A stretch of 64,000 nt of DNA from Pholiota molesta (taxonomy: Eukaryota > Basidiomycota > Agaricomycetes > Agaricales > Strophariaceae): contig JACGCK010000189.1 of NCBI GenBank assembly GCA_014925825.1, forward strand, positions 1-64,000, read 5' to 3'. Both the position numbers and the translations under genes were made by a program. This document shows positions 37,382-50,074 of this stretch, piece by piece. Under the pieces are notes generated by a model. That model saw only the letters and a list, made by a program, of their open reading frames with translations. It searched no databases and was not told the DNA's origin. Positions within the stretch are counted from its first letter, which is position 1. Every line of letters starts with the position of its first letter.

Positions 37382-38262
37382 GTGCTGCAGGTGATGGGAA
37401 AAAAAAAAACAGGAAATTCTATAACGCGAGGCGTCTATATCGTACATCGGTCGTTATCCAGCAAGTTTCGTACAGCAATATCTGACACTTTCAAGGACAA
37501 TGACATCGCGTTCGCTGGCAAGTGGATACGGCGTACTCCACAGCCCAGAACAGCTGCGACATTTGCAAACGTATCAGGCGAACGGCTACGCCTTCGACAT
37601 GATGCCGCCGCTTCATTCGTAAGAGCGCGGAACATTGCTAGGAAATCCCAACGGTGTCCATTCGGCTCGGCGGAGAGCTCGCTTCTGCGAGGGGGTTGGG
37701 CGTCGACGCTGCATGGACAATGGACGGCTACCCGTGATGAACTGTCCTCCATCGCTGTATGAGTGTCCACCTATGAAGAAGCAGGATTGAATAGATGTCA
37801 GAGAGCGGCTGGAAATATTCTCGGAAACGTTCGGATGAAGTTTATCAGCGAGGAAAGCGCTAGCGAAATTAAACAGATAGCTTATGAGAGAAACGAGGTG
37901 CATCATAGATATAAGCAGCCAGAGGCGAGGACATTCGAGACTGACAAGCCAAAGTGGTGCGAACGAAGACGCGGCAGCGCGTGAGCCTGGAACGAGCGCG
38001 TCGGTAGATACAGAGAAGATAGGTGCAACACAACCGTCGTGGCGCTCTGCGCTCATATCAATATCAGAGGACTGCTGCGGAAGCTAGTAGGGAAATCTGC
38101 AGTCGCCTCAGAAAATGTTCCGGCTAGGCGGGCGGTGGGTATACCGTAGAGGGGCAAAGGGACCTGGTTGGTGGGCCTGGTTTGGGGCTGCAAGACGTGT
38201 TTTCCTGCCGAGGCCGTAAAGACAGGGGAAGTGAGGTTGACTGTGGTGGTTGTGGTAGACAT
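37382..38262 (-). other. Family X minus-strand remnant, copy 2
   Basis: Frame MSTTTTTVNLTSPVFTASAG starts at 38262 and stops near 38,056; another open stretch (37,613-38,056) has a hydrophobic piece (LWLLISMMHLVSLISYL), possibly a membrane segment. Relative to copy 1 the frame is broken by indels. Function unknown. Confidence 0.3.
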
Positions 38263-38339
38263 CAGAGCTGGGTCGCTTGTGTCGGGGCTTGTCGGGATAT
38301 ATCGGAATGTTCCGTGGCGGCAAGATCGGCATCGCTGCC

Positions 38340-38720
38340 CATCGACACGTACCCATCGCTGAGATCTAGTATCGACTCTATCTACACAGTAAGTTTGCGT
38401 CGCATTGATTGTGTACTATCAGCATTACTTACCGTTCGTTGTGCTTTACAGACTCAGCAATACATGTCCACCGTCAATTTCACATGAACACATATCGCCA
38501 GCTTTCGTAGAGTAGCATTGGTAAACTTTCTAGGCAAACACTTCTCCTACCGCCCGACTGCACCACAACGATGGGCTTTGTCTGTATGAACTGGTTGATG
38601 GATCGACTTGGGGTTGTGGTGACTGAAATTCTACAAATGTGTGTGAGTGCATCTACGACATGGATCTTCCAATTGATTTCAGCATCGAATTTCGTCAGTC
38701 GAGCGTTGCATCGTCCACTG
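38340..38720 (+). other. Family X plus-strand remnant, copy 2
   Basis: Partner of 21,777-22,330: the pre-donor segment TACCCATCGCTGAGATCTAG, a GTAAGTTTGC donor and the block AACGATGGGCTTTGTCTGTA are recognisable, but part of the second exon is deleted. Probably non-functional. Confidence 0.3.
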
Positions 38721-38955
38721 CGCTCTCGCCACCTTCCTATCACATATTCCCACCAATCTTGCGCTCTAGTCGTTTTGACGGAGCCGAGAAGTTTGTTTAT
38801 CTCCCCAGGGAACTGGCGATCCTGGCCTAGCCATCTCCGCGTATACCTCATTGCGCCCCGCCATGACCATGACCACGACGAGAAACCCTCACATCCCGGC
38901 TTTGGTTCTCTCTCTTTTTCCTCCAAACATGTCGCCAATGGGGGCTCTCCCACTC

Positions 38956-39030
38956 TACCGTCTGCGTGTACAAGGAATGCAATGTACATTACAGCATCTG
39001 CGGCACGCAGACGCTCGAGGTGGCGAGGTC
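38956..39030 (+). repeat. Hairpin repeat copy g
   Basis: TACCGTCTGCGTGTACAAGG, stem-loop TGCAATGTACATTACAGCA, then TCTGCGGCACGCAGACGCTC. Confidence 0.75.
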
Positions 39031-39749
39031 TCGGGCATTACGGGACATCAATATTACAGTTCATAATGACGCCACGTCCTCACAGCTTTCATACTCGCGT
39101 ATAAGCCTGACAAAACCTCATAGGTCGCCTAGCAGCGAGGATGTAACCTTTTCCACTTCCAAACAAGTTCGCTGGGCGGGCTTGCGATCCAGATTCTTCC
39201 TTGGATTTTTGCGGGGGTTTGGCGATGTGAAGTTGAAGTGGACATAAAGGAGTGAAACGGGAATGGAGGTACGCAAATCGTTCAAGTCTATCGAAAGCTC
39301 AGCTCACATGGACACCATAGCGCTTTCGCCCACCAACTGATCGGCCCATGTTCAGCAGATTCAACCCGGCCGGCGCTCATAGCGTCTGAAATGTTGTTCG
39401 CCTTCGCCTCCCTACCGAATTTTTATCACCATCGCGCGTACGTGAGTGGAAGTCCAAATATCTCATTTCCTAATCTCCTTTCTGCCCGCACTAGGCTCGC
39501 GTGCTTTTTGGCCTCAAAGTATCAACATTTTGAGGTCACCATCCGTCGCCCTGCATTTAAAAGCCCACGATCGAGCTCGCCATCCCACGCCTGACGTGGG
39601 ATCCCCTGTCCCATGTAAGTGGGAACTCTACCTCCTCATATGTATAGACGCGTGGGAGAGCGACCACCCACCAGCAGGTATGGTTCTCATTTCTATCTGA
39701 GACACAAAACGAATGCCAGGAGAACCAGCGCGCTTCCTGCGCTGACTGC

Positions 39750-40657
39750 GCCAGGGAGCTCTGGTGTTGCTCCTGCGGAGATCCCGCGGACTTGTACCAA
39801 CTCGGAACGGACATTGGACGCGGCAATGTATACCACAAGTTTTCGTAAGGACAAGAGGGCTCTCGTACTTGGTCTGGGAGAGGTGTACGCACGAAGTAAC
39901 GGATGCCAAGGTCGTATTCCCGCTCGCGCTCCTGGTGGCCAAATACGGTGCGTACATCCTCGAAAATTTGTGTTCTCGTTATAATTTGTTTCTGATATCC
40001 TTTTGTTTCATTCACCACCCTTAGATCTGAACTCGACTGGCTTCATCGTCGCCGACATCCTGGAAATCACGACCGAGTAGCGAAGTGAGCCTTATGCACA
40101 TCGTTTGTCGTTGGCATTCATACCTTGCTAGATGCGACACGCCCTACTCACCTTAGCCAAAGCCTGCGTTGGCCCGTAACTCCACGATCGCTATCTACTG
40201 GGATCATCAACCACCCTCCCGGCGCCGCTCGTCAATACCTCTGTCGGGCATCTGGTATCCTCGTCCTTCATCGCCTGCGATGGCCGCCAGGACGGTTTCA
40301 TTACATACCGTCTGCGCGTGCAAAGAGCGCTGCATATAATGCAGTGTCTGCGGCGCGGAGACGCTTTGGGTTGGAGGTGGGGCTTGGTGTCGAGTTACTT
40401 ACTATCGCATGCGGTGGAGATGGACCTGGGATAGCAAGACTGGATGGGGAGATTGGGTTGCCGTTGCATGGGCTCTGAGGTTGGTCGTTATACAAAATTT
40501 CGGTGATGTCTATATACTCATGCATGGAAAGGCGTTCCTCGTTGACGCCGGGGAAGATTCTGTCCTATTACACGAGATTTTCACAGGAACGCATCTGCTG
40601 AAGACCGTCGGCACGACGATACGTACTGTGTGTTTTCAGAGAATTGTCAATAAATAA
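39750..40657 (+). other. Family Y gene remnant, copy 2
   Basis: Partner of 23,354-24,311. The EVTDAKVVFPLALLVAKY and DLNSTGFIVADILEITT parts are kept, followed by GTAG at the place where copy 1 reads on, a likely early stop. The later FLVDAGEDSVLLHEIFTGTH piece is open to 40,657. Confidence 0.35.
40305..40380 (+). repeat. Hairpin repeat copy h
   Basis: TACCGTCTGCGCGTGCAAAG, stem-loop CGCTGCATATAATGCAG, then CTGCGGCGCGGAGACGCTTT. Closest to the apparent consensus. Confidence 0.8.
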
Positions 40658-41314
40658 ATAGAGGTCGATCCTGGGTACCTGTAGGAGAGAGCACATTGAA
40701 AGTCTGGATCAGAAACTTGACTTGTGGCATCAAGCGCACAACTTGGGCCGCGGAAACGGAGAAAGCGAGTATTAAAAATCGACGCTCTTTCATCGGGCAG
40801 CTCGAATTTCACTCGAGGTGTCATATACCATATTGTATTTCTGGGTGGCATCCCATCTAAGAGTAGTTTTCTCGGGCGTACCGTCGACGTTGATTCTGGA
40901 TTAGTAAAATATTCACACTACGGGTGTACTAATGAATCACCTCAAATTCACAATCATAAATTTAAAACAAGAACTGAAGATCTTAATATGGTCTACTATG
41001 TGCATACGAGAAAAAGAAGAGCCAATGCGACGGTATGTCAGGGAGCTGAAAGGCGTGCATGTGGCATGAGGGCAGGGTCTCGATGGCAGGTGGCAATCGC
41101 CGGAGATCGGGCCGGGATAGAAAAGTCGCAATCACATCGATAACTTTCCATCTCAACGACTACCCTTACTTTGGCCCGCGAGAGCGTAAGATTGATACTC
41201 TCCCTTTCCACCCCGAATCGACATTTGCTTTACCACAGAAGACTTGTATGTGCTATTAATTCAAACGATCCGTTGTAAGTGCCTTTGTTTATGACGATGT
41301 TCAGCTGCACTCAC

Positions 41315-42974
41315 GTCTTCGTGAGAATCGTGTCGGTGGGGATCGTGGTGTAGTGTACCTGCACGGTCGTGTACTCGACGGGTTTTGCAGGCACGGATTT
41401 GGGTGCCTCCGCGATGGCTACTGCTGGCGCCTCGTTGTCGGCGCGCGGCGCGCCGGCCTTGGGAGGAGGCGGCTTTTGTTTGGGGAGCGAGGAATCTGCT
41501 GGAACGCGCGTGAGATACGATCTAGAGGCGATGGAGAATGATACTTACCTGTTTCCCTCTGCTCAGGCCTCTGTTTGGCTGCATCCTTTTCGCTTGATAG
41601 TGCGCTTCCTGGAATGAGCCGTGCGTCCTGCTTCGGTGGCGCGGAAAGACGAACTGATCTGCGCGTTAGATTGCGAAAATGGTGGCAGAAATCTATTGCT
41701 TGCCTCGTTTTGTTTCCCTAATGGGCTCCGGAATAGCGGAAAGAGTATCGGGTGTGTCGTCGACCATTTTTCTCTTTCCCTTACCCTTCCTGTCGTGCGC
41801 GAACGTCTGAGCCTCCTGGTTCGCGATTTCCCTACGTCGACATACTTTGTCAGCGATGGGCTTCTCTCAAGAGACGATTGGACACAAATACCGTTGGCCC
41901 AATTGCGTCGGTGAGGTTTGCAGCCTCACTGCCAAACCGCTGGATCGAACGGATTTGCTCGATCCAGCGATTGAGTCGGCTATTTCATTCTGTGCTACAA
42001 TCGCCTCTTTGGGGAAGCGATCGTAATTTTCAGTTGGAACTTTGGGAGAGAATAAATGTGTTGGCTTCGCATCATCATCAATCGCGCTGTTAACTCACCT
42101 TGTTTGCTCGTATCTAGTGCAGATCCGAGCGAGTTCCCAAACTGTGTGTGGTGCGTATCAACTTCGGCCCCGAACGAATGCGGGTTGGCGGGTGCGGTTG
42201 CCAATGTGCCGGATGAGTGTGGAAGCAAGGAGCGAACCCCCGAGCTGATGAGCGGGAGGGTAGATTCTTGGGGCGATACTACTAGGGGCGATGTGTAGCC
42301 ACGACATAGACCGTCTCCTCGTCTGTAAAGAGACTCATCAGGATGCGGGAGGGTCATTTCGACATCGGCTCCGGTCGAATATGGATCGACGGGCGCGGTC
42401 GAATACGCGGCGGATGCCCCCTCGTAATGCGGGACATCCAAGCTCGGCGAGTAACCCATTCGTTGTTCGCTGGATAAGGCCGTCTGACCCTCCTGAGAAG
42501 TAGGTTCTACGATGCGCGGTTAGCCTGACGATCGATTCGTATGAAGGTGATGATCTACCTTTAAGACGCGAGTAATTTTCGATCCAAGCACCCGTTTCCA
42601 AGCTCCTTGCGAAATCTTCGCCAATAGATCCATGATTGGGTTGGACATGGGCTATAGCAGGTGCACGTCATTTTCTAACTCACAATCTCGACAGACAATG
42701 ACATACCTTGAAGCTTGTAGTCAATCCATCGAGCTGCGTTCCACAGCTGGATTTTTGAAATCACGTCGACTGGTACATCATTGGGGCGGGTACTTTTTCT
42801 CCATTCGACCAACTGCGCTGTATGAGGTGTGTCAATTGTCTGGCTCGTCCTGTGGTACATGGCCCAACGCTCACCCGCGATCTCCCATTGCGACTCAGGA
42901 CGGTAGATGGAGAAGAATTTCAACCAGAAGAACGCGTTATCCTTCGCTGTAGATGAAGTAGGGGAGGACATCAT
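41315..42974 (-). CDS. Family A copy C: disordered protein, type 2 N-terminus
   Basis: The clearest copy. Reading the minus strand from 42974 (or 42971), exons join in frame with short introns: MMSSPTSSTAKDNAFFWLKF…, AQLVEWRKSTRPNDVPVDVI SKIQLWNAARWIDYKLQ, HVQPNHGSIGEDFARSLETG, then a long Pro/Ser-rich exon with MGYSPSLDVPHYEGAS and DPYSTGADVEMTLPHPDES, then a basic part (KGKGKRKMVDD, PEPIRETKR) and a final KPP/Ala-rich exon ending at the donor by 41,314. A TATATTAAC box lies about 50 bases upstream of the ATG. No known domain is certain; mostly disordered. Nuclear location is only a guess from the basic stretch. Confidence 0.55.
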
Positions 42975-43560
42975 GGGGGAGTTGTTTAATGTAGCCCTAC
43001 GTACGAACCTGGCGTGTTAATATACTCCCAGTGCCCCATCCTCATGGCGAAGCAACCATGGCTCCCATTGTGCCACTCCGCGAGGCAGTCTAAGAGGAGT
43101 CACATCTACGCGCATAATGGAAACGCGGCCACTCATTATTCCTATATTCGGTGATCTTGCCCATCCGCAACGCGACTATCAGCTGGGTCCCTAGGCTTTT
43201 TGACGTGCGCTTGAGGCGCATGTTTTGATCTGTGGGCGGAGCCCTTGCGTCGGGCCACATATCCTCATAACGGACTAGACGTCGGCACTATTGATGATGG
43301 AGAATCAGATTTTTTTTTTCTAACGTCCAGGGTCCAAACTCCAAACATGGTTTGCCATTGTTCCACCGCGTCGAAGAGAGCAGCGAGGTGTGGGCGTGGT
43401 GCGCTTGCGTCTCCACCTGGTCAGTACGCTTGCTCGTCTGATGCGACATAAGAGTCTCCTTTTTGGGAAGTTTGAACATGGAAGGCAGATTGCGGACGAC
43501 CATGCGTTATCGCTTGTTTAGCATCGGATTCTTCTCGAGCAACTAATCGAATATCACTGC

Positions 43561-45060
43561 GAGGTTGTTTTCTAACATGCTGGACGTTAGGTATATCCTC
43601 ATTGCGGAAAGCACGACATGGGCAACATAAATTGTACCACAGAAAATACTGATTAGGATCGCGGTGCATAATAAGTAATCGCCTTGAACATGAGCGATCA
43701 GATGCGTCAATAAATAAGTATTAAAAACACAACATCATACATACGGCAGCCGATCCCAAGTGCCGCCGACGAGGACGCTTCCTACAATATCACCCGCTAG
43801 TTTCCAATCTCGGCGCACGGGGTAGCCACCCACACGAACCAAAGGAAGTGGAATCCTCTTTGATTCCTCAACGCCATTACCGCGTTTCGCTATGCAGACG
43901 TTGCAGAACAAGAAGGAATATCTTGCGCAGAAAAAAAGCGTGGATGCGAGGTGGGTCGCCTCAGAGGAGAGCGATGCACGAAAAGATGAACTGCGTATGA
44001 GCAGGAGGCAGGAGAGTAACAGGGGGAATCGTCATCGTTAGCGAGATAACGAGGGACCATGGTCCGTGCGGACAAGACTCCGCAAGACTCGGGAACCCAG
44101 ACGAGATGCAAACGAAACATAGAGAGGACGCATGGAAGTTGATCTGAATCATAGCCGTTCGGACTCAAGCACCACGAAGAAATTGAAAGTGAAATCAGTA
44201 AGCGACTCGAAAGACTAGTTGAGCTTGAACCAGAAGATCAGCCTCTAGCGGAGAGTGTAATATCGTAAATTCAAGGACGTTGGTCAGCCACCTGAAGCAC
44301 GAGCGGGAATAAGATCTTCCTCTCGGCGTACAAACGCTCGGCGTATTTATTAACATTCAGTGGCAATGATTTCAGATTCGTCGCTTGAAGTTGTCCGTGG
44401 GTCATCGAAGGTGTAGGATGGGGGTGGGGATGGACGCGATAGGCGACGACGATCCCAGGATGGCTTGACTGGTAGGAGGTACTTGTAGATGAGGCGTGGA
44501 GGATGGGGGCACATCAACGTCGAGAGCTGGGCGAGGTGTCCTTCGTAGTCGCGTCATGTGTCAGTTGCTGGCGGCGCCAGGAGAAGGTGCCAGATCCCAG
44601 ATGGTGAGTCTTCGAAGGCAGATGGCGATGGGGTCGCGATAACGAATGATCAAAGGTAGCACGAAGAGTCAACGGTGGAGGGTCGGAGGAAAAGTAGGTG
44701 ATGGATGATGTACGGAGCGTCGTCGGAAGCCCGTCAAAGGTGCCAGTCGATGTGGCAATCAGGCATTGGAAGCGTTCGTCGTTTCCCATCAGTCGCTGCT
44801 GGCTCGTCGACGTTTCCTATTCTTCAGTCGCCGCTGGCCCTCGGTCTGATGGGCTGTTGTGGAAGACGATGTCGCGCGAGGGCAAGGGCGAAGGATGGCT
44901 TGAGGGAGAGGGTTGGAAAGACGGACATGGGGCTGCGTTGGTTGACTATTGCCCGCCGTCGAGTATTGTTAGAAGCCTGGCGGCTGAAGCGCCGCACATG
45001 AAGACAGGTGGCGGTTGGTGGTTGACGACGGCGGATGGTCTAGCAATGGGGGGATACGCC
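43561..45060. other. Region without a clear gene
   Basis: About 44,060-44,220 repeats at 61,905-62,060 (GGGAACCC…ATGAGACGCAAA-type, GGAAGTTGATCTGA, GAAAGGCTAGTT-type blocks), so the conserved family A upstream zone extends this far. The rest has only short, low-complexity open frames. Confidence 0.4.
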
Positions 45061-45064
45061 CTAA

Positions 45065-45720
45065 CCGGAACCATCCACTCAGATCCTTGGGAAGGAGAAA
45101 AGGATTTGTCAGTATATTAAACAGCAGTACGGTAACAAACGACAAGCCCAGGCGTGAGCTCAAGTCGTTTGTAGAAGGTAGGACTCGCCTGCGGGGCGCT
45201 TTTGGTCGGTGTCGATCTGTATCCATCATCGGGCCATCGATAACCTTCGTCAGAGCCCCCCGGCGACTGGAGCGCCGCGCATGAGAGCCCAGAATAATAC
45301 AAGCCTCGTGAGAGCTTGTTCCGTGTGCCTTATGTATATGATGCTTCGATGATTGACGTTGAGGATGTGGTTGAAGTTGAAGAAGACGCGTACGTGGAAG
45401 AAATACGGGCCGGGAAGCGCGACTTGGGTTTACCGAGACGCGTGAGCGCGCGTGACATGTAACGCGTCGCCGCGCGCACATTCCGCGTCCAATCCGCGTC
45501 GCGCACAAAGTTCCTCAAAAGTTCCTCCATCTAGTCCTAATTCATTATGTTTAGTTTCATTCTTCTATGGCGTCTATTCCTACACCACATAACATGTAGG
45601 GCATGTTTTGCATCTAACAGGTGCTACCTCGCACCGGCACAGTCGCCAACAACACTGTTACAACAAAGAGGAGTCAGGACACACTGCTCGTTCAGATGCA
45701 CAGGGTGCTGGCTGCTCTGA
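45065..45720 (-). repeat. Repeat W copy 3, inverted
   Basis: Reverse complement of the W core (CAGGCGTGAGCTCAAGTCGT at about 45,150, GGGCCATCGATAACC, CGGGCCGGGAAG) with its upstream part to 45,720. It holds a 179-codon open frame on the minus strand (44,969-45,508) that spans the repeat; coding status uncertain. Confidence 0.65.
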
Positions 45721-46101
45721 GGGTCGGTTTTTTCCAGCTGAGCGCTAGGGTCGTATGGTGTTAATTCTGTGCGACGCGCACGAACCACGGTGGGCAGGGG
45801 GCACGGTGGGCATTGGAGATGGCGTGCGACTCGGTGCGAGGGTGCGTTGCGGGCTTGGACTCGGAGGCAAGAGGGGCATTAAGAGGTAGGTCCACGGACA
45901 TCGTTCATTTCTGCAACGAGATCAGCTCTGGATACAGGGAGGAACCATGCAGCCCGATGTCTAGCTATATATATAAGCGCTGACGGCTTGTGCTCGATAA
46001 GAATTAAGCCCAGATGATGGAAATATAGATTACAATCTATATACAACTTCTTGTGTGTGCAAATTGCAACTCTTGTTGCGGGCAGATAAAAAGCTTTCAA
46101 C

Positions 46102-48463
46102 CTAAGTTACTTGCTCCAGAATTTGCTTGATACGGTCCATGAGGTCAGGGGAATCCCTTTTGGCACCGACAGAAGTGAATGAGGGCCAGTACTCCATGTA
46201 CTCTGCAGCAAATATGTCTACAACATGGTAATATACTTTACCCTGGTCACTAAAATCCTGTGATAAGACAGCATCAGTATGTGGAGTACAATTATGGCTT
46301 GTGCTGCATACCAGTTGTTTCAAGCATTGAAGGATATCGGGGCCGATGTTATACCAGAGGCTGCTTTCAAGAAAGGTTTTGCTGTAGAATGTGCAATTGA
46401 ATTTCATAAATGCGCTATGAAGTCGCTCTGATGCTTTTGCTTTTTCGAGGAGATTTCGGATTGCCCACAAACGGCCCAGTTCCCGGTTTACTGCAGCCTT
46501 CAAATCATTGCCTGACCAGAGCGGATCCAAGATTAGAGGATGCCTCTCGAGGAACCTGCATAACAGGTTTGTCCCGTGTTCACCGAGGTCAATGTGATAT
46601 TGGTCAGAACGGCTTTTGTCGACGAGAAAGTCAGGAAGTGATGCATGGAGGAATTTCAGCTCAGCCAAGTACAAGGTGGGGGGCTCGCATAGGATGATGG
46701 CCGTCAGATCAGCAAAAATGACATCTAGCTCGCCATCCTCAAGCAGAAATATTCTTTGAATATCCCTGATACTGGTATTTTTGGTAGTAATCACATAACC
46801 AATGATATCGAGGACCTTGTCGAGCGCTTCAACCTGTGAGAAGATGTATTCATAGAGTGCATCCAGATGTGCGAATGGATTCTGGGAGGATGGATCTCGC
46901 AAACGGATACCGCGGATGACTTCGAGTCGAAGAGCCGGATTGGCGCGTGGGGATGATAGATATTTGATTATGATGGATGCGAAGATGAATTGACCAGATG
47001 ACTTGGATACGATCTCCTCAACAGATGAAACCGGGGGCCAGTCGATCGGGAGGTAGCGTTTGAGTAAATGTGTCTCATTGATATCACGGAATTTGTCGAC
47101 AAGGAAGCGTCGGATGTCGTCTGAGGCTTGTTCGATATCGGAATTGTCGAGTGGGAGTGTCAGAACGAGATCTGAAACCTCCTTGCGGACGAATGCTGCC
47201 TCGATTTGAGGTTCACGGCGGCTGGCAACTAGAAATATGACAGGAGTCGCCCTGGAGCGAACAATGGTACCAAGTAGCTCGACAAGCTCAACTTGATGAG
47301 CGCGCTCGAGACATTCGTCGAGACCATCGATCATGACAATGAAATAACACTTGAAATGCGCCTGCAGCCGGAGAAGAGGCTGAATGATGAGCTTCTGGAG
47401 CTGAGATTCCAGTGATTCTTCGAAAATGAGCGGGTTGTTCTCGATGATTGCGTATATTTCATCCTGAACTTGGGCCTCAGGAATCTTCTGGATGAGCTGA
47501 TAGACGAGCGTCGCAATGAAGGGCGCCATAGAATTCCGAGTAGGATCCGTCCGATAGAAGAAAAAGCTGGCAAGCGGAATTTGGGCCTTCTCACAGAGCT
47601 CTGCAACAGACTGCATGATGGCGGATTTCCCTCCGCCTGCGGCGCCATGCATCCACATAATCCACATTTGGCGGACGAGGAAATCCATAAGGATCCAGTC
47701 GTAGATCTGCTTCTGGATGGCTACACGGGTCTCTGGGTGGCATCTGGGAGGATCGACACGATGGATGGAGCTATGGAATGCAGAGGTAGCGACACGCTTT
47801 TCTAAGAGCTTGAGTCCTGCTGGCAATATTAACACTGAGATGAGAAAACACCCTATCTTGTTCTCAAAGGGCACATACATCTTATCCGTTTGCTCGAGGT
47901 GTCGTTGTGGTTGTGAAATTCATTCACAACATTGACTGGCCCTCCCCCATATGAAATGCTCGGATTGTGCTGGTGAATACCACCGCTGAATGAAGTATTG
48001 CTCACGTTGACTGGGCCGCTCCCAATCGAAATGCCGCTATGATTTATGTTGTCAAATCTCATGGATTCGGATAGAGAATGGCCCATTGGCGACCATGCCG
48101 ATGGGACGTGTGGCTCTTCCTATTATTTCTGGATTAAATAAAGCACATAGTTTCCCCGGAATTCAGACTTACGTCTTGATTGTTACTGACTGCTGCGCGA
48201 TGATTAAGATGGTCGGAGGAGCTTGACTGCGTGGTTCGCGTGTGAGGCTGGATCGTTCTCTTGCGCACTTGGGACTCACATCGGTAACCCAATTCTCAGC
48301 GACTGTCTTACTAGTGTCAACATCTCCAACATCTTGCCAATCCCTTGGGTCTTGTCTATGTGCACTTTGACGCTGCCGGGTTTTCAGAGTCAGTCGCACC
48401 AACTTTGCAGCCTTATAAGCTTGGCCAGCTCACTTCAGGGTTTCTCTCTTCGTTCGATGCCAT
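46102..48463 (-). CDS. NLR3: intact NACHT-type NTPase, 711 aa
   Basis: Five exons on the minus strand join perfectly: 48434-48463, 48280-48372, 48173-48226, 47879-48119 and 46102-47819 (2,136 bases, stop TAA). Introns are 53-61 bases. Residues 1-119 are a hydrophilic leader with two imperfect repeats (ISIGSGPVNVSNTSFSGG and ISYGGGPVNVVNEFHNH). Then a GLKLLEKRVATSAFHSSIHR linker leads to RCHPETR and the NACHT domain: Walker A MHGAAGGGKSAI, Walker B FIVMIDGLDE, sensor VASRREPQ. A helical region follows to the end; no WD40, ankyrin or TPR repeats and no DWQND tail, so it is a different subtype from NLR1/2. Likely a STAND signalling switch. The start is chosen because ATG 48463 gives a 10-codon first exon with consistent phases; a shorter start at 48086 is possible. 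Confidence 0.88.
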
Positions 48464-49170
48464 GTGTTCTGTTTCGCTAGAAATGCGCTCTCGATCTGAG
48501 CATACAGGTGCTGGCTATATACAATTTGATTTAGCTAACAATAATTGTGCGCAATACGGACTCACCGTTGAGCCATTGTCCCTGCCCACCGGACGCTTCA
48601 ATTCTAGCGCATCAGCCAATGAACCTTGTCTATATTCGCACTACTCACCTCATCGCCAGCTACGTGGGTACCTCTCCTGCTTCCTTCACCAGGAGAATCC
48701 GACCTGCTGTCATAAATTCTATCCCCTGGATGCGGACCAGGCGCAATCAGCACATCGGGCTGTTGTACTCCTGCATCAGTACGAGTGCACCTGATACCCG
48801 TAACCCTTCCAATAAACGGTACTCACGAGAGCATTTTTCTCTGGTGGATGTCCTGCACGTGGGGACTCCCTTCCGAATATCGTCTTGATCTTGATCTTGT
48901 TGAAGATTTTCGTACGGCGGCCCATTGAATTTAGGCTATGTGTAGTAGATCGTGTATAGATGTTGTAGAAGAAAGTGGCAGAAGTGATTAAAGTTTATAC
49001 GGGGCTGTAGGACACCTCACATCGGCGCTGCAAGGCGCCGCTCAGTCCCAATTGCAACAGCCATCAGGTTGTTCCATAACGGATGTCCTCTGATTGACAT
49101 GTATTCACACCTGGGAAGTGTGGTTTATTATTGTATACCTGTTGAATACATATACTTCTACCAGTGGTTC
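48464..49170. other. Upstream flank of NLR3
   Basis: The promoter of NLR3 should lie just above 48,463. Plus-strand frames here are shadows or low-complexity. No other gene recognised. Confidence 0.35.
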
Positions 49171-49173
49171 AGA

Positions 49174-49540
49174 AATGATTCGACTCAATGGATGTTATGT
49201 ACAGGATTTGAGTAAGACGCGATCAAGTAACCACCACGGGGAAGAGATGAGAACGTTGAGTACGCCCTTGTTGTGCAAACTGGACGTTGCGCAACAGTTG
49301 CGCTATAAATATATATCGCAGCCGGCTCGCCTTTACGATGCTTGGGCCAGGGTGAGAGTATTTTATAATAATAATGGGCGGACGCGTGTGCCTGTCATTG
49401 ACACCCAATACTTACTAGAACAACGCTGCGAATCTACGGGCGCGCCCGAGCAGGTAGGCCTATCACTTGACCACCGCGACCAAATTCAGAAAGCTCTGCG
49501 GAGTCTGCGCGATATTGAAGTTTCCCCCCTTCGAGACTGA
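49174..49540 (+). CDS. Possible small hypothetical protein
   Basis: An open frame of about 120 codons (MIRLNGCYVQDLSKTRSSNH … stop 49540) with ordinary amino-acid make-up and charged helical C-terminus (DHRDQIQKALRSLRDIEV). No domain, signal peptide or membrane segment recognised. An acceptor-like CAG precedes it, so it may be a 3' exon. Confidence 0.3.
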
Positions 49541-49630
49541 AGCTCGTGCCCCGCGTGAAGACGCAGTTGTGTTCGCTATCACGAGGCAAGGTCAGTGGAC
49601 GGAACTATAGAAAATGGAGGCGCAAACAAC

Positions 49631-50074
49631 TCACGATGCGTACCAAAGCGTGAACCCTGGCGCCGCCAGCACCGAGACCAGCCCGCCGTCGGCCAGGAAG
49701 GCGTGCGTGCCGGAGAAGTCGCCACAGAGGCCGAGCGTGGCGGGGGTGATGGATGTGCTGAAGCAGTTTCCTGTGGCATTGCGCCCGTCGCAGAGGGCGG
49801 ATGTGGCAATGCCGGGCACGTCGCGCGGGGTCTACCGTACGAAGCGTCAGTCCTGTACATGATGCCCAAGACAACGAAATGGTGTTGTATATGGGGTGGA
49901 CGAGGGGAAAGGGCTTACATCCTGTCTTTGCGTAGAAACAACGTAGAACAGCCAGCAAGGTACAGCTCTGTTTCGACTAGAAGACGGCAAGCATAGAAAA
50001 TTAGGGAAACTGATGTTTGCCCAGTAATCATACTTGAAGTCGAAACGCGAATGGGAGACGTACGCGACAGGCAT
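49631..50074 (-). CDS. Possible two-exon small protein, 118 aa
   Basis: Exons 49919-50074 and 49631-49831 join in phase 0 across an 87-base GT-AG intron: MPVAYVSHSRFDFKYDYWAN … STQRQD, then TPRDVPGIATSALCDGRNAT … FTLWYAS, stop TGA. Five cysteines. Family not recognised; alternative exons upstream would change the start. Confidence 0.33.

Larger units (their letters stand above)
28379..43560 (+). repeat. Segmental duplication, unit 2
   Basis: Collinear, same-orientation partner of 12,745-27,180. It differs by the 3.67-kb foldback in NLR2, absence of the 925-bp foldback, fewer tail repeats in the NLR, and indels in families X and Y. Confidence 0.8.

Noticed and set aside
42675..42974. HMG-box domain in family A type 2
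   Set aside because: Only NAFxx and SKI-like similarities; spacing and key aromatic positions do not clearly fit.
44969..45508. 179-codon minus-strand frame as a gene
   Set aside because: It runs through repeat W, and the equivalent frame is broken in other copies; left as part of the repeat.
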